Under the pieces are notes generated by a model. It was not told where the DNA came from, did not search any database, and saw only the letters and a list, made by a program, of their open reading frames with translations. Made by a program: the position numbers and the translations under genes. DNA of 64,000 nucleotides, taken from assembly GCA_021613375.1 (NCBI GenBank), contig CM038722.1, positions 24,618,441 to 24,682,440 on the forward strand. The letters run 5' to 3'. The first letter of the stretch is position 1. Every line of letters begins with the position of its first letter. This DNA comes from Megaleporinus macrocephalus (taxonomy: Eukaryota > Chordata > Actinopteri > Characiformes > Anostomidae). This document shows positions 47,138 to 57,650 of the stretch, in pieces.

Positions 47138-47240
47138 TGCTAGATGTGAGCGAGTGAGTGTCTTCCAAATCCATCCTACGATAAAGTAAATTAAACATGT
47201 AGTATGGATTTGGAAGACACTCACTCGCTCACATCTAGCA
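47138..47240. repeat. perfect palindrome, 37-bp arms, 29-nt spacer
   Basis: Arms 47,138-47,174 and 47,204-47,240 are exact inverted copies, beginning TGCTAGATGTGAGCGAGTGA. The spacer 47,175-47,203 is AT-rich and not symmetric. No flanking target duplication is evident. A transcript would fold into a perfect 37-bp hairpin. Confidence 0.95.
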
Positions 47241-47814
47241 GTCACATTAATGTGGTTAATAGTCAGTACATAGTAAAAGGGAACAAAACATAACACACTA
47301 TATGCATGTATTATAATCATATCATCACAACAGCAGTGTTATTTGTGACAACAACAAGTATTTTAAATTCTTCTCTGATGTATATCATTAAGATATGTGA
47401 TTTTGGTATCAAAAAATGCTCAGACGGTGTTTTTTTTACACATCCATGATTTGGTTCTAGATAAATGAAACGAGCTGTGTGTTTATTAATATTTTGAGGA
47501 GCTCCGCTCTAAATGGATGGTCTAGAAGCAACATGTCAGACACAGGCAGGACAATGAAATGAACCTTGGAAACAACACAAAGTATGTTAAAGTTGTTACT
47601 TTATTACTTTATTAGTGATGCGTTCTAGGGTACCTTTCCAATAGTTCTCTCTAATTCAGCTCAGAGCATCAGTTCACTTTCCAACGCGAAGCATCACTGT
47701 ATGCATCTGCATCGTCCTAGATTTACGCAGGCCTAGCTGGTCCACCAACAAGTAGGTTTTGGTTAGCACATAAACAGACACATGCACCACTTTTTTCCTC
47801 CCTCTCTCTCTCTT

Positions 47815-47851
<37 letters not shown>

Positions 47852-48585
47852 CTCTTTCTTTCTCTCACTCTAACTCTTTCTCCCCTGTTCTAATGGCACT
47901 GAACTCAAACTGTTCTAAAGGTGTACAGTCAGAATTTTTTATGGCACCCCATTTTTAATGCAACTCCCACACAGCGGAGGATGAGACTGACAATTTAAAT
48001 AAAAGAGTGCGCTAATCAACGAGCTGCGGCGGGGGAATCGCAAAGTGGAGCGAAAGCTTCCTCACAAACTATCAAGGGGTGCACAGAAAATATGGAGGGG
48101 GGGCACAGAAAATAGCTTTATTAAAAAAGAACAATGCATTAAATGGCTTCGAACATCTGATTAAACGTGTTGCTGTGTTTGCTGCAGTCGACGGCTTTCT
48201 CCCGAGGCAGCTTTAAGAGATGGCGTGCACTTTTCTATTTCAGGAGCTGATGGAAGTCATTATAAAACATTAGTGTTGACAGCGGTTACTCAGCCATTAC
48301 ATACAGAACTATATCACAAAGACACCAGTGCTGAACTAAAAACATAGTGTGGACAAAAAAAAAAAAAACAATAACGAAAACGATAACATGTTCAACAGTA
48401 AGAGAGAGTTAATGTTTAGGAAAAAGGACAATACAAAGTATCGTAAATATCTTCTTTTGAAAGAAGTAGATGATATCTAGTCAGTAGTCAAAGCAGGTAT
48501 AGGATGATTACTGTAAATAATACTGGGTTGCCACAAGGAAAAGTTTGGAAGATGTTAAAAACACACTTACATATGTAAAACGAGT
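47241..48585. other. non-coding DNA with a (CT)n microsatellite
   Basis: A (CT)n-rich tract occupies about 47,799-47,880, and a 14-bp poly-A run lies near 48,356-48,369. Otherwise nothing is recognised. Confidence 0.5.
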
Positions 48586-48836
48586 ATCCATCCATCATCT
48601 TTCGCTTTATCCATGGGTCAGGAGCCAATCCCAGCGGCATCGGGCAAAGTTCGCCAGTCCATCGCATGGCCAATACACACTCACATCTATGGGCAATTTG
48701 GACTGTGGAAGGAAACAGGAGTACCCAGAGGAAACCCACTCAAGAACGGGGTGAACATGCACACAGAACGGCCCGGACTGGGAATGGAACCCAGATCGTC
48801 TTGCTGTGAGCCGACAGTGCTAACCACTACACCAGT
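48586..48836 (-). mobile_element. near-complete tRNA-derived SINE (TGGATGG tail)
   Basis: On the minus strand the head carries an A-box-like TGGTGTAGTGGTTAGC (48,820-48,835) and a B-box-like GGGTTCCATTCC (48,781-48,792) at tRNA spacing, followed by the body (GGGTTTCCTCTGGGTACTCC, CCAATTTGGA/ATTGCCCATAGATG, GCGATGGACTGG) and a 3' end of GGATAAAG ... (GATGGATGG). This is an RNA polymerase III promoter followed by a LINE-like tail. Confidence 0.85.
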
Positions 48837-49039
48837 TCTACTTACTGTATTAACACTATCTGCATGTTTAAAAACAGTGTTTTGCTGAGCGAATAAAAAC
48901 TTCCTGTCTGGAAAATAAATAGCTTTTAAAATATTTAATATTATCCCCTACACCTTTTGCACTGTACTGTAGCACTTTGTAGGCCTTTGTAGACCATTCT
49001 CACACTTCTGCATTTTTTATAACACCAAAGAGTAAACAG

Positions 49040-49735
49040 AAGCATAAAACACATTTACATTTACATTTACATTTACAGCATTTGGCAGACGCTCTTATCC
49101 AGCGGCTTACAAAAGTGCTTAGTGTTGGTTAGAGTATGTATCTCTATCTAGTATAAACAGGTTTAAGTCCAAACTACTCTTAAACTCAACACTGCCATAA
49201 ACACAGGGCCAGTGCTCATACCTAGAAAAAAGACAATGCAATACCTAGCAAGACTGGAACACCTACAGAGAAGAGAACAAATACAAGACTACATACAGTA
49301 CAAGTGCAATACTTATCCAGGGCTCCAGTACTTTAGTATATTAGTGTTTATAAGTGCTTTTCAAAGAGTCTGCGTTTGAAGACCGCGAGAGAGTTCGCTG
49401 TTCGGACAGCCAGTGGGAAGTTCGTTCCACCATCTGGGTGCCAGGACAGAGAAGCGTTTTGTTGCATGTCTTCCATGAATCTTGAGTGATGGCGGGTCAA
49501 GCCGAGCCGTACTTGAAGCGCGAAGGGCTCGAGGTGCGGTTCGACTTTTGACCATTGCCATAAGGTAAGGAGGAGCTGGTCCATTCTTGGCTTTGTGGCA
49601 AGCAGCAGAACTTTAAACTGAATGCGAGCAGCTACAGAAAGCCAGTGAAGGGAGCGCAGCAGTGCTCCGGCTGTATTGTAAAGCAAGACTTGGACTACTG
49701 CAGTTAAATACACCAATAATTCAAACAAGGAGATT
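49040..49735 (-). pseudogene. LINE ORF2 C-terminus and 3' UTR (CR1/L2/Rex-like)
   Basis: On the minus strand an uninterrupted 126-codon frame (49,728-49,348) contains N-T-A-G-A-L-L-R-S-L-H-W-L-S-V, R-I-Q-F-K-V-L-L-L and, near its end, F-P-L-A-V-R-T-A-N-S-L-A-V-F-K-R-R-L. This is the conserved C-terminal pattern of CR1/L2/Rex-type LINE ORF2 after the RT domain (S-L-H-W-L-P-V-x-x-R-I-x-F-K, W-N-x-L-P-x-x-x-R, F-K-x-x-L). It ends in a stop and a 3' UTR, then a GGATAAGAGCG terminus and (TGTAAA)n tail at 49,051-49,076. The element is 5'-truncated. Confidence 0.8.
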
Positions 49736-49739
49736 CACC

Positions 49740-51344
49740 AGTTTCCAATCCATTCAATTTAAAAAGCCTCACTCGTCATGTGTTCCTATTAGTGAGGTAA
49801 CAGATTAAAAAAGAGAGTGAAACTGAACCTGAGAGCAAAAGCTAGGCTCAACAGCACAAATGTGCTAACACTTGTAGTCTCAAAAGCTCAGATTGAAGAT
49901 AAAAAATATATATTTCTTGGTGTACATACCATTCTGGAAAATGCTATTAGCAAGGTTTACTTAAAAATCTAAAGTAATAGACCCCATGGCTCGGTGAGTA
50001 GTTTACTTTGCTGTAGAAATGCGATGCTACGTCTCTTTGCTAGGTCTGGTATCCAGAGCGCTTGCTAATGTTGCTAATGTTTATATGGGCGGCAGGAATT
50101 TAACCTGTTGGACTTTTTGTCCTTCAAGCTGAAGCACAAGGAGCGCTAGTTTGGCTGAAGTCAAGAAAGACTTGTAAGGGAGGATGAAAAGCAGCAGCCG
50201 CTTTGTTAAACAGGGCAGGCGGATGTTTGATAGCTCCAGTATGTACAGCAGGACGTGATAGCGCAGAGGCTGTGAGAGAGGTATATTGCTAACTGGGACC
50301 TATCAGAGAAATGACAGGTGAAATAAAAAAAATGATTGGTCACGGTCAGTATGTACACAGTGCCCGTACATGGTAGCGTTTCTAATAAATTGTCATCTCT
50401 GACCCAAAGCTCTAAAAAACAATTGTCTGCCTCAGAAACGTCGAGTTAAGTGCTCTTTGGTCTCTTTGTGCTGGACTCAGTTTGTGCAGTGACCTGTGCA
50501 AGAGGGAAAGAGGGCCATTTAGCTTTTCAGCGCAGCCCAAGTCATGTCCTGTACAGCTAAAGGCCTGTTCCCCACCTCAAGCTATTAACCTATTTGAAGG
50601 AGGTCTAGCCCAAGCCATACTACCCTAATAACATCTGCTCACTTTCTCTCTCTGTCTCTCTCTCTCTCTTTCTATAGCTCTTTCTTTTTCTTCCTCTCTC
50701 TTGAAAAACCGTGTCATCTTAAAAGTCTTTCACCAGGCGCCTCCAACTGACCAGCGGGCATGCCACCATCCCTCTCTGACGGAGGAAGAAAGATGGATTA
50801 TTCAGTGGCCAATTCCCAATGGCACGACTAGCTGCCTCTTCAAAGAGGAAGAATCTAATTGGTCCACCTTAAGAATAGTTCAGAATCAGCCTTTCGTTGG
50901 CCAGGTCTTCCATGGTATGTATGCCCTCCCTCCCCTTTACATATACTACCACACGCAAGTGCGAGTATGTTGCGAAAGAAACTAATTAAAAGGTAGTCCG
51001 GCTGTACAGGGTTTGGAAATCATCATGTTATGGTGCATTATGGGACTGTTTCACCATTTTTATAGTGTTTGTTTATTATGTACATGCTGCAGTTATGCAC
51101 ATAGACTGGGGGAGGTTGAAGATTGAGGTTTTACTGTGTTTTTTTTTCAGAATTTAGAAATAAAAATAGAAAATAGAAAATAAAAATAGAAATTCTAGGG
51201 ACGGCACAGCAAAAGCAATAACTGAGTTTAAAGCATGTTTTGCTTTTCTAGTATATAAACTAGTTTAACAACTATGTGAACATGAGAGTACAGGAACTGC
51301 ACACATATGTACTTTTATTATTTTAAAGTTAATGTTACTAATTA
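49740..51344. other. non-coding DNA, nothing recognised
   Basis: A pyrimidine-rich tract lies at about 50,643-50,700. The 94-codon frame that follows (50,701) has no ATG at that start and no domain. Confidence 0.4.
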
Positions 51345-51593
51345 GGGGGCGGCACAGTGGAGTATTGGTTTGCACTGTCCCTCTCACAGCAAGTGTGGAG
51401 TGTACATGTTCTCCCCATGCTTGAGTGGGTTTCCTCCGGGTACTCTGGTTTCCTCCCACAGTCCAAACACATGCATGTTAGGTTGATCGCTCACGCTAAA
51501 CTGCCCATAGATTGAATGTTGGCCGTCTGATGGACTGGTGAGCTGTCCATGGTGTACCCCGCCTTCAGCCAATGACGCTGGGATTGGCTCCTT
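51345..51593 (+). mobile_element. tRNA-derived SINE (same family as 48,586), tail lost
   Basis: Starts GGGGGCGGCACAGTGG and continues with GGGTTTCCTCCGGGTACTCT, CCTCCCACAGTCCAAACACA, TGCATGTTAGGTTGATCG, GGTGTACCCCGCC and GGGATTGGCTCC. The 3' (TGGATGG)n end is missing, and a V-SINE-type element follows about 20 bp later. Confidence 0.8.
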
Positions 51594-51615
51594 CTGAACA
51601 ACACAGGTTTAAACT

Positions 51616-51942
51616 GGGGCAGTCGTGGCCTGAAGGTTAGGGATCCGGCCTTGTGACCGGAAGGTCACCGGTTCGATCCCCGGGACCGGCAAGTCATGAC
51701 TGTAGTGCCCTTGAGCAAGGCACCTAACCCCAACTGCTCCCCGGGCGCCGTGGATAAGGGCTGCCCACCGCTCCGGGCACGTGTGCTCACCGCCCCCTAG
51801 TGTGTATGTTCACTAGTGTGTGTATATGTGGGTGTTTCACTGCACGGATGGGTTAAATGCGGAGGTCAAATTCCGCTGTGTGTAAACACATGTGGCTAAT
51901 CGTAGTTCTACGTTCTACGTTCTAATCGTAGTCCTACGTTCT
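51616..51942 (+). mobile_element. tRNA-derived SINE with V-SINE-type core
   Basis: The head GGGGCAGTCGTGGCCTGAAG and the B-box GGTTCGATCCC (51,670-51,680) give a clear tRNA-like promoter. The central part contains GTGCCCTTGAGCAAGGCACC then TAACCCC, the conserved core of V-SINE-type elements. The 3' part has CACTGCACGGATGGGTTAAA, then TGCGGAGGTCAAATTC and ends in a run of (TTCTACG)-like units to about 51,942. This is the best-preserved mobile element in the window. Confidence 0.85.
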
Positions 51943-52094
51943 ACACACCAACCATTCAAATATCAACCCCAAACAACACCCCACCTACAGAAAGTAACAA
52001 GGGGTCTTGTAAATATTTCTTACATACTATGCCGTCCGTTAAACAGCTCATTTATACAGATGACCGTCATATAGTTCATGGCTCAGCAGAAGTA

Positions 52095-52300
52095 TGTGCT
52101 CTAGCCCACCTCTTCTAAAAGCCATAAAGACTATAATGTTATATTAAAATGTTAATGTTGATAAATTTGGGATGCGCTAGGCTTCCTGTTTCAGCCGCAT
52201 ATACTCCCATTAAAAATGAATGTAGTTTAGTACAATGTAAATATATTAAAGAAATATATCTGTGTACTACTGAGCTTTAACAAATGTAAGGAGTAAATCT
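52095..52300 (+). repeat. dispersed repeat family C, copy 2
   Basis: Direct-orientation match to 9225-9435. It is followed at once by AAATGTAAGGAGTAAATC, a single unexpanded version of the 36-bp unit that forms a large array after copy 1. Confidence 0.8.
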
Positions 52301-52327
52301 AACTGTAAGTGTAATGTTTTTGTACAC

Positions 52328-52674
52328 TTTTTTGCTGGTGTTCTATAAAATAACACCTCTTTCAGCAGAATCATGGTCTGTCATGTGTTTTACTGTCTTT
52401 TATATAACTTAGTTATTTTATTACATTAGTTTACATTATGTGATCATCTGGTTGACATGGTTGGCTAAGGTATATCTAAGCTACTAGTAATGAGTCCACT
52501 ATTTGAGAAAAGTGATTGGAAGAATGAATCTGTCTATAAAACTTAATATGTATATCTGTTTTAATATCTATACCTGTTTTAATATGTATTCCGGTTTTAA
52601 TATGTATACCTGTTTTAATATGTATAACTATTGCTGTGGTCTGTGTTGGTGCTGCAGGTCACAGAGCTTGAAGT
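52328..52674 (+). repeat. dispersed repeat family B, copy 1
   Basis: About 345 bp matches 56,046-56,387 in the same orientation, from GGTGTTCTATAAAATAACAC through AGCTACTAGTAATGAGTCC to GTGCTGCAGGTCACAG. Both copies hold a small internal tandem repeat, here five 18-bp units like TTTTAATATGTATACCTG (52,541-52,628). Class unknown. Confidence 0.85.
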
Positions 52675-53479
52675 CTATAGGTACTCCTACTGCGACGCTT
52701 CCTGTGTGCTATTGTGGAGCTGTGTTCAAATAGCTGAAAATCTCCAATTCAGTTTCCTTGATTTTGCTCTTGTCTTTGATCTGGTAGGTAAATGGAGGTT
52801 GTGTTGCACCTTTGTGTCATCCTGATCTTCTTGATCTTCATAATGAGCTGCCTCTTTGTTCATTTAGCTTAATTATCTGTCACTCGTAGCTCACTGGCAC
52901 GAGCAAATAAGTCAATGTTGTGCATTATTAACATTCTAAAGATACCGCATTGCTTGGCATTGAAATAGGCAGAGGAACGCTGGAGCTGTGAATGGAGAAT
53001 GTTAATTGAATATAAATGTAATCCACTGCAAATCCAGCTATTGAATTAAATATGTAAGAGGATGTTCGGCTTGAAGAAAACAAAATGCTATAAAACGTAA
53101 AGGAACCAAAGACACTCTCTGGGTGCTTAAGGACTGAGGAGTGTGGTCACTGTAGCTGGAGTGAAAATCTTCAGCTCTTCTGTAGTAGGAGCTCAACAGA
53201 GGACTGCAGGAGAGGAGATGGAGACGTTGGTTGTGCTGCACGCTCCTGGCAGCCGGCTGTCAGGTTCAGGTCATTATAATCAGGTTAGGCGATGTAAAAA
53301 TATTATTAAAAGGTGCTAATGCTCGGCTAAACAGGTGTTGGGCTGTCCTCCCGGGTCACATTTACAATGCAAATTCGAGCAAAAACAACGGAGCAACATG
53401 ATCTTATTCAGAGCCTTCCCTCACTGCGGCAGGAGGCCAGACGCTTCAGACCCACTAACAGCACTGATCCATAACCAAC
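52675..53479. other. non-coding DNA, nothing recognised
   Basis: No gene, RNA or repeat recognised. Confidence 0.4.
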
Positions 53480-53540
53480 CATTCATCTCTCCCCTTCTGC
53501 ATCTCTCTCTCTCTCCCCCCAGCTTCTTATCTCTCTCTAC

Positions 53541-53571
<31 letters not shown>

Positions 53572-53700
53572 CCGCTTCTCATCTCTCTCTACCTCTCACT
53601 TTCTCTCTCTCTCTCCCTCCACAGCTTCTTATCTCTCTCTACCTCTCACTTTCTCTATCTCTCTCTCTCTCTCTCCCCCCTGCTTCTTATCTCTCTCTAC

Positions 53701-53731
<31 letters not shown>

Positions 53732-53864
53732 CCCCGCTTCTCATCTCTCTCTACTTCTCACTTTCTCTCTCTCTCTCCCTCCACAGCTTCTTATCTCTCT
53801 CTACCTCTCACTTTCTCTCTCTCTACCTCTCTCTCTCTCCCCCCTGCTTCTTATCTCTCTCTAC

Positions 53865-53895
<31 letters not shown>

Positions 53896-54030
53896 CCGCT
53901 TCTCATCTCTCTCTACTTCTCACTTTCTCTCTCTCTCTCCCTCCACAGCTTCTTATCTCTCTCTACCTCTCACTTTCTCTCTCTCTCTCTACCTCTCTCT
54001 CTCTCCCCCCTGCTTCTTATCTCTCTCTAC

Positions 54031-54075
<45 letters not shown>

Positions 54076-54153
54076 GCTTCTCATCTCTCTCTACCTCTCA
54101 CTTTCTCTCTCTCTCTCCCTCCACAGCTTCTTATCTCTCTCTACCTCTCACTT

Positions 54154-54229
<76 letters not shown>

Positions 54230-54250
54230 CCGCTTCTCATCTCTCTCTAC

Positions 54251-54293
<43 letters not shown>

Positions 54294-54496
54294 CCGCTTC
54301 TCATCTCTCTCTACCTCTCACTTTCTCTCTCTCTCTCTATCTCTCTCTCCCCCGCTTCTCATCTCTCTCTACCTCTCACTTTCTCTCTCTCTCTCTATCT
54401 CTCTCTCCCCTGCTTCTTATCTCTCTCTACCTCTCACTTTCTCTCTCTCACTCTCTACCTCTCTCTCTCTCTCCCCTACTTCTTATCTCTCTCTAC

Positions 54497-54558
<62 letters not shown>

Positions 54559-54586
54559 CCTGCTTCTTATCTCTCTCTACCTCTCA

Positions 54587-54637
<51 letters not shown>

Positions 54638-54669
54638 CCCTGCTTCTTATCTCTCTCTACCTCTCACTT

Positions 54670-54701
<32 letters not shown>

Positions 54702-54885
54702 TCTGTCTGTCTCTCACTTTCTCTGCCACTCTTTTTATCTCTCACTTTCTCTATCTCCCCTTCCTCTCATTGTCTTTTTATCTCTCGCTCCCTCTTACTT
54801 TCTCTCTCTCTTTTATTTTTTCTCTTCCTCTTTTTATCTCTTTCTCTCCCTCTTACTTTTTCTCTTTCCTCTCCCTGTCCTTCTC

Positions 54886-54937
<52 letters not shown>

Positions 54938-55416
54938 GCCACTCTTTTTATCTCTCACTTTCTACCTCTCTTTTTATCTCTTTCTCTCTTCCTCCTCCTT
55001 TTTTGTCTGTCTTTCTTCTTCTCTTTTTTATCTCTTGCTTTGTCTTTCTTTTCCTCACCTTTTCTTTTTCTCTCTCCCCCTCTCTTTTTATCTTTCTCCT
55101 TCTCGCACTCTCTCTCTCTCTTTCACTTTATCTCTCTCATTCATCTGTCCCTTTCTTGATCTCTGTGTTTGTCTCTCTATATCTTTTTGTTTATTTCTAT
55201 TTTTTTCTCATCCTATTTATTTTCTCCTATCCTTTTCTCTCTTGCTCCCACAGTCTGTCAGTCACCTTTTCTTGATCTATCTCCCTTTCTGTACCTGTCT
55301 CTTTCTGTCTCTTTCTCTGTTTCTCTCTCTCTTAATTTCCATCTTACCTTCCCTCTCTTTATCTTTCTATATGTCTGTTTCTCTCCCTCTCTTGGTCTCA
55401 CTCTCACTCTTTTGCC

Positions 55417-55450
<34 letters not shown>
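53480..55450. repeat. 2-kb polypyrimidine (CT-rich) array
   Basis: The plus strand is almost entirely pyrimidine. To about 54,715 it is a nested array: long (CT)n runs alternate with a near-constant core like CTTCTTATCTCTCTCTACCT then CTCACTTTCTCT, repeated some 20 times with two joining types (CCCCCGCTTCTC and CCTCCACAGCTTC). From 54,715 it is more degenerate CT/TTT sequence. The 646-codon frame (S-L-S-L-rich) and several others are by-products. Confidence 0.97.
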
Positions 55451-55517
55451 GGCACTAATGGAGTAATTGGGAGCATCGGGGGAATTTCAGATAAACACAG
55501 TAACAAACTGTACACTA

Positions 55518-55520
55518 AAG

Positions 55521-55551
<31 letters not shown>

Positions 55552-55552
55552 A
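55518..55552. repeat. (AAAT)n microsatellite
   Basis: About eight AAAT units. Confidence 0.95.
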
Positions 55553-56045
55553 TCTGTTTTTATAGTCATTTAGGGAAGTAAAGTGGCTCCACCTCCTCAC
55601 GTTGTAGACCTCCATTAGTGGATCAGCCTGTTCAGGTTCTGCTCTGGACTCGCAGTATGAATCTGGGGCTGCCTCACACAAAGCTGCATTTCAAAGGCAG
55701 CTTCATAAAAGAATCATGTAATGATAGATAACGAAGGCAAAAACACAAACGAGGCACAGAAAGTGTAGAAGAAAAGAAAGAACTAACATGTAGAATGCAT
55801 TGAAGTGGTTGCTAATGGTCGGTACTGACCTCTACAAGCTTATTATAGGGTCAAGGGAGGCCTGCCTCCAAGACAAGAACTGAATGTCGTTGTCTGTTTG
55901 TTATAAGATGTATATTTGTTCAATGTGGTATTCTGTGTTGAGAGTGGGTTTAGTTGGGGGTGTTTTTTGAGTTTCAGTGGGGGTCACCGTCAGGGTCAGG
56001 GTGTGACTGGTGCTGACCTCTCTCATAAACTGTGTGTGTGTGCTA
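55553..56045. other. non-coding DNA, nothing recognised
   Basis: No feature recognised. Confidence 0.4.
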
Positions 56046-56387
56046 TTTTTTCTGGTGTTCTATAAAATAACACCTCTCGCAGCAGAATCATGGTCTGCCA
56101 TGTGTTTTACTGTCTTTTACATAACTTAGTTATTTTATTACATTAGTTTATATCATGTTAACTGTATTGAGAATGTGATCACCTGGTTGGCATGGTTGGC
56201 TAATATCTAAGCTACTAGTAATGAGTCCACTATTTGAGTAAAGTGATTGGAAGAATGAATCTGTCTATAAAATATTAAAAATATTAATATGTATACCTGT
56301 TTAAATATGTATACCTATTTTAACATGTATAGCTGTTTAAACATGTATAGATGTTGTTGTGGTCTGTATTGGTGCTGCAGGTCACAG
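56046..56387 (+). repeat. dispersed repeat family B, copy 2
   Basis: Direct-orientation copy of 52,328-52,674, with about 20 bp extra near 56,158-56,175 and more diverged internal 18-bp units. The two copies bracket the polypyrimidine array. Confidence 0.85.
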
Positions 56388-56571
56388 ATTCCCAACTCTC
56401 CCAGTACACTGGCCTTAGGAGAAAAACACTGGTGACCAGTCATGTGGAACAAAGTGTTCTTTAAAGGAACAATGTGTAAACTTTTATATCAATAAACATT
56501 CCAAATTTAACTAAAATTATCAGAAGAATGTAAAGAAATAATCAAATCAATCAAAATTAATCTGAAACAAG

Positions 56572-56893
56572 GGGTGTGTCTGAAATCGTACCCCAGTTAC
56601 CATTTAGTGTTCTATTCAGGGTATTGTCCATTTAGTAGTGTTCTCTGAATTCTCAGTGGACAGTTAGATTCCATATATATTCTTACCCACAATGCATCAT
56701 AAAACTAGCGAACAACCGATGTACACTACTTACAGGTTGACGCCCCATCATGCATAACGGTTTCTTTGGAAAGTTTGTTGTCCAAATTCCCTCTACTGTC
56801 TCCCTCACTGCTCCCCTATATAGTGTTCTACATAGAGCAGCCTGTGTAGTGAATAGGGAACGAGTTAATGAGTGGACCATTTCAGACACGCCC
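56572..56893. mobile_element. 322-bp PIF/Harbinger-like MITE
   Basis: The ends are inverted repeats: GGGTGTGTCTGAAATCGT at the left and, in reverse complement, GGGCGTGTCTGAAATGGT at the right. Both sides carry AAG (56,569-56,571 and 56,894-56,896). Three-bp duplications fit PIF/Harbinger. No coding capacity; the small frames inside are not genes. Confidence 0.65.
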
Positions 56894-56896
56894 AAG

Positions 56897-57650
56897 ATCT
56901 GTGAGAGATCTGTGAGTTCTGCATGTGTCATTAGAATAGAGGAAGCTGCCCTAACAGCAGTTATGAAAAGGTTATGGTAGAGGGGGGTAAAGCAGAAGGG
57001 GTAAAGTGAATAGGACAAGGCGGCAGAGGCCACTGTGTTAGAGTGATGAATAACTACACCACCCTTTCATTTGGCAAAACCTGAGCTACCTATCAATCAG
57101 TCTTTCATTTCCTTCTTCCTTTTTTCTTGAGATTCTCTCTCTTCCTGCCCTCCATTATGTTGACTCATTGTTTGTTTTCTCACCACGAAAAAACAAACAA
57201 GCAAAAATAGGAAAAAAAAAAGCCATCCATGCCCACTCGGATCTGTGGAATATGGAGCGTGTGAGCGTGCTAATGTGTTTTGGGTGAGGCGTGGGCGTGG
57301 GGCTGACGTGAGGCTGGGAAGTGGCACCCACGTAATTAATCTCCGTTACAACGCTTAGGGCTGATGAAGACTGATGTGTTCACTGAGTCCGAACATCAGC
57401 CTTTATGGAGTGGATACGCCGTGGAGCTAGACCAGGCCGCGGGAGCAGGCCGAGACACATTAGCTACAATTTATCAAGCGCACGTCTCTGTAAGGTTAAA
57501 GAAATAGCAAAGAAATCAAGAACGCTAATTTGGTTTACAATAAAGGGAGGATAGTAGACACTTCTTTTTGTATACTTTTCGTTTACAGTTCTTAGTAATA
57601 TTGAGTGAACTAGTCTGTTCCTTTAACTTTTTAGGTCCCCTATAGCAAAT
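56897..57650. other. non-coding DNA, nothing recognised
   Basis: The interval 57,240-57,500 is relatively CpG-rich. No gene signal could be established. Confidence 0.4.

Noticed and set aside
53335..55275. 646-codon plus-strand open frame, rich in S and L
   Set aside because: It is the translation of a CT-rich tandem array; no unique sequence, no domain, and all pyrimidine-strand frames are open there.
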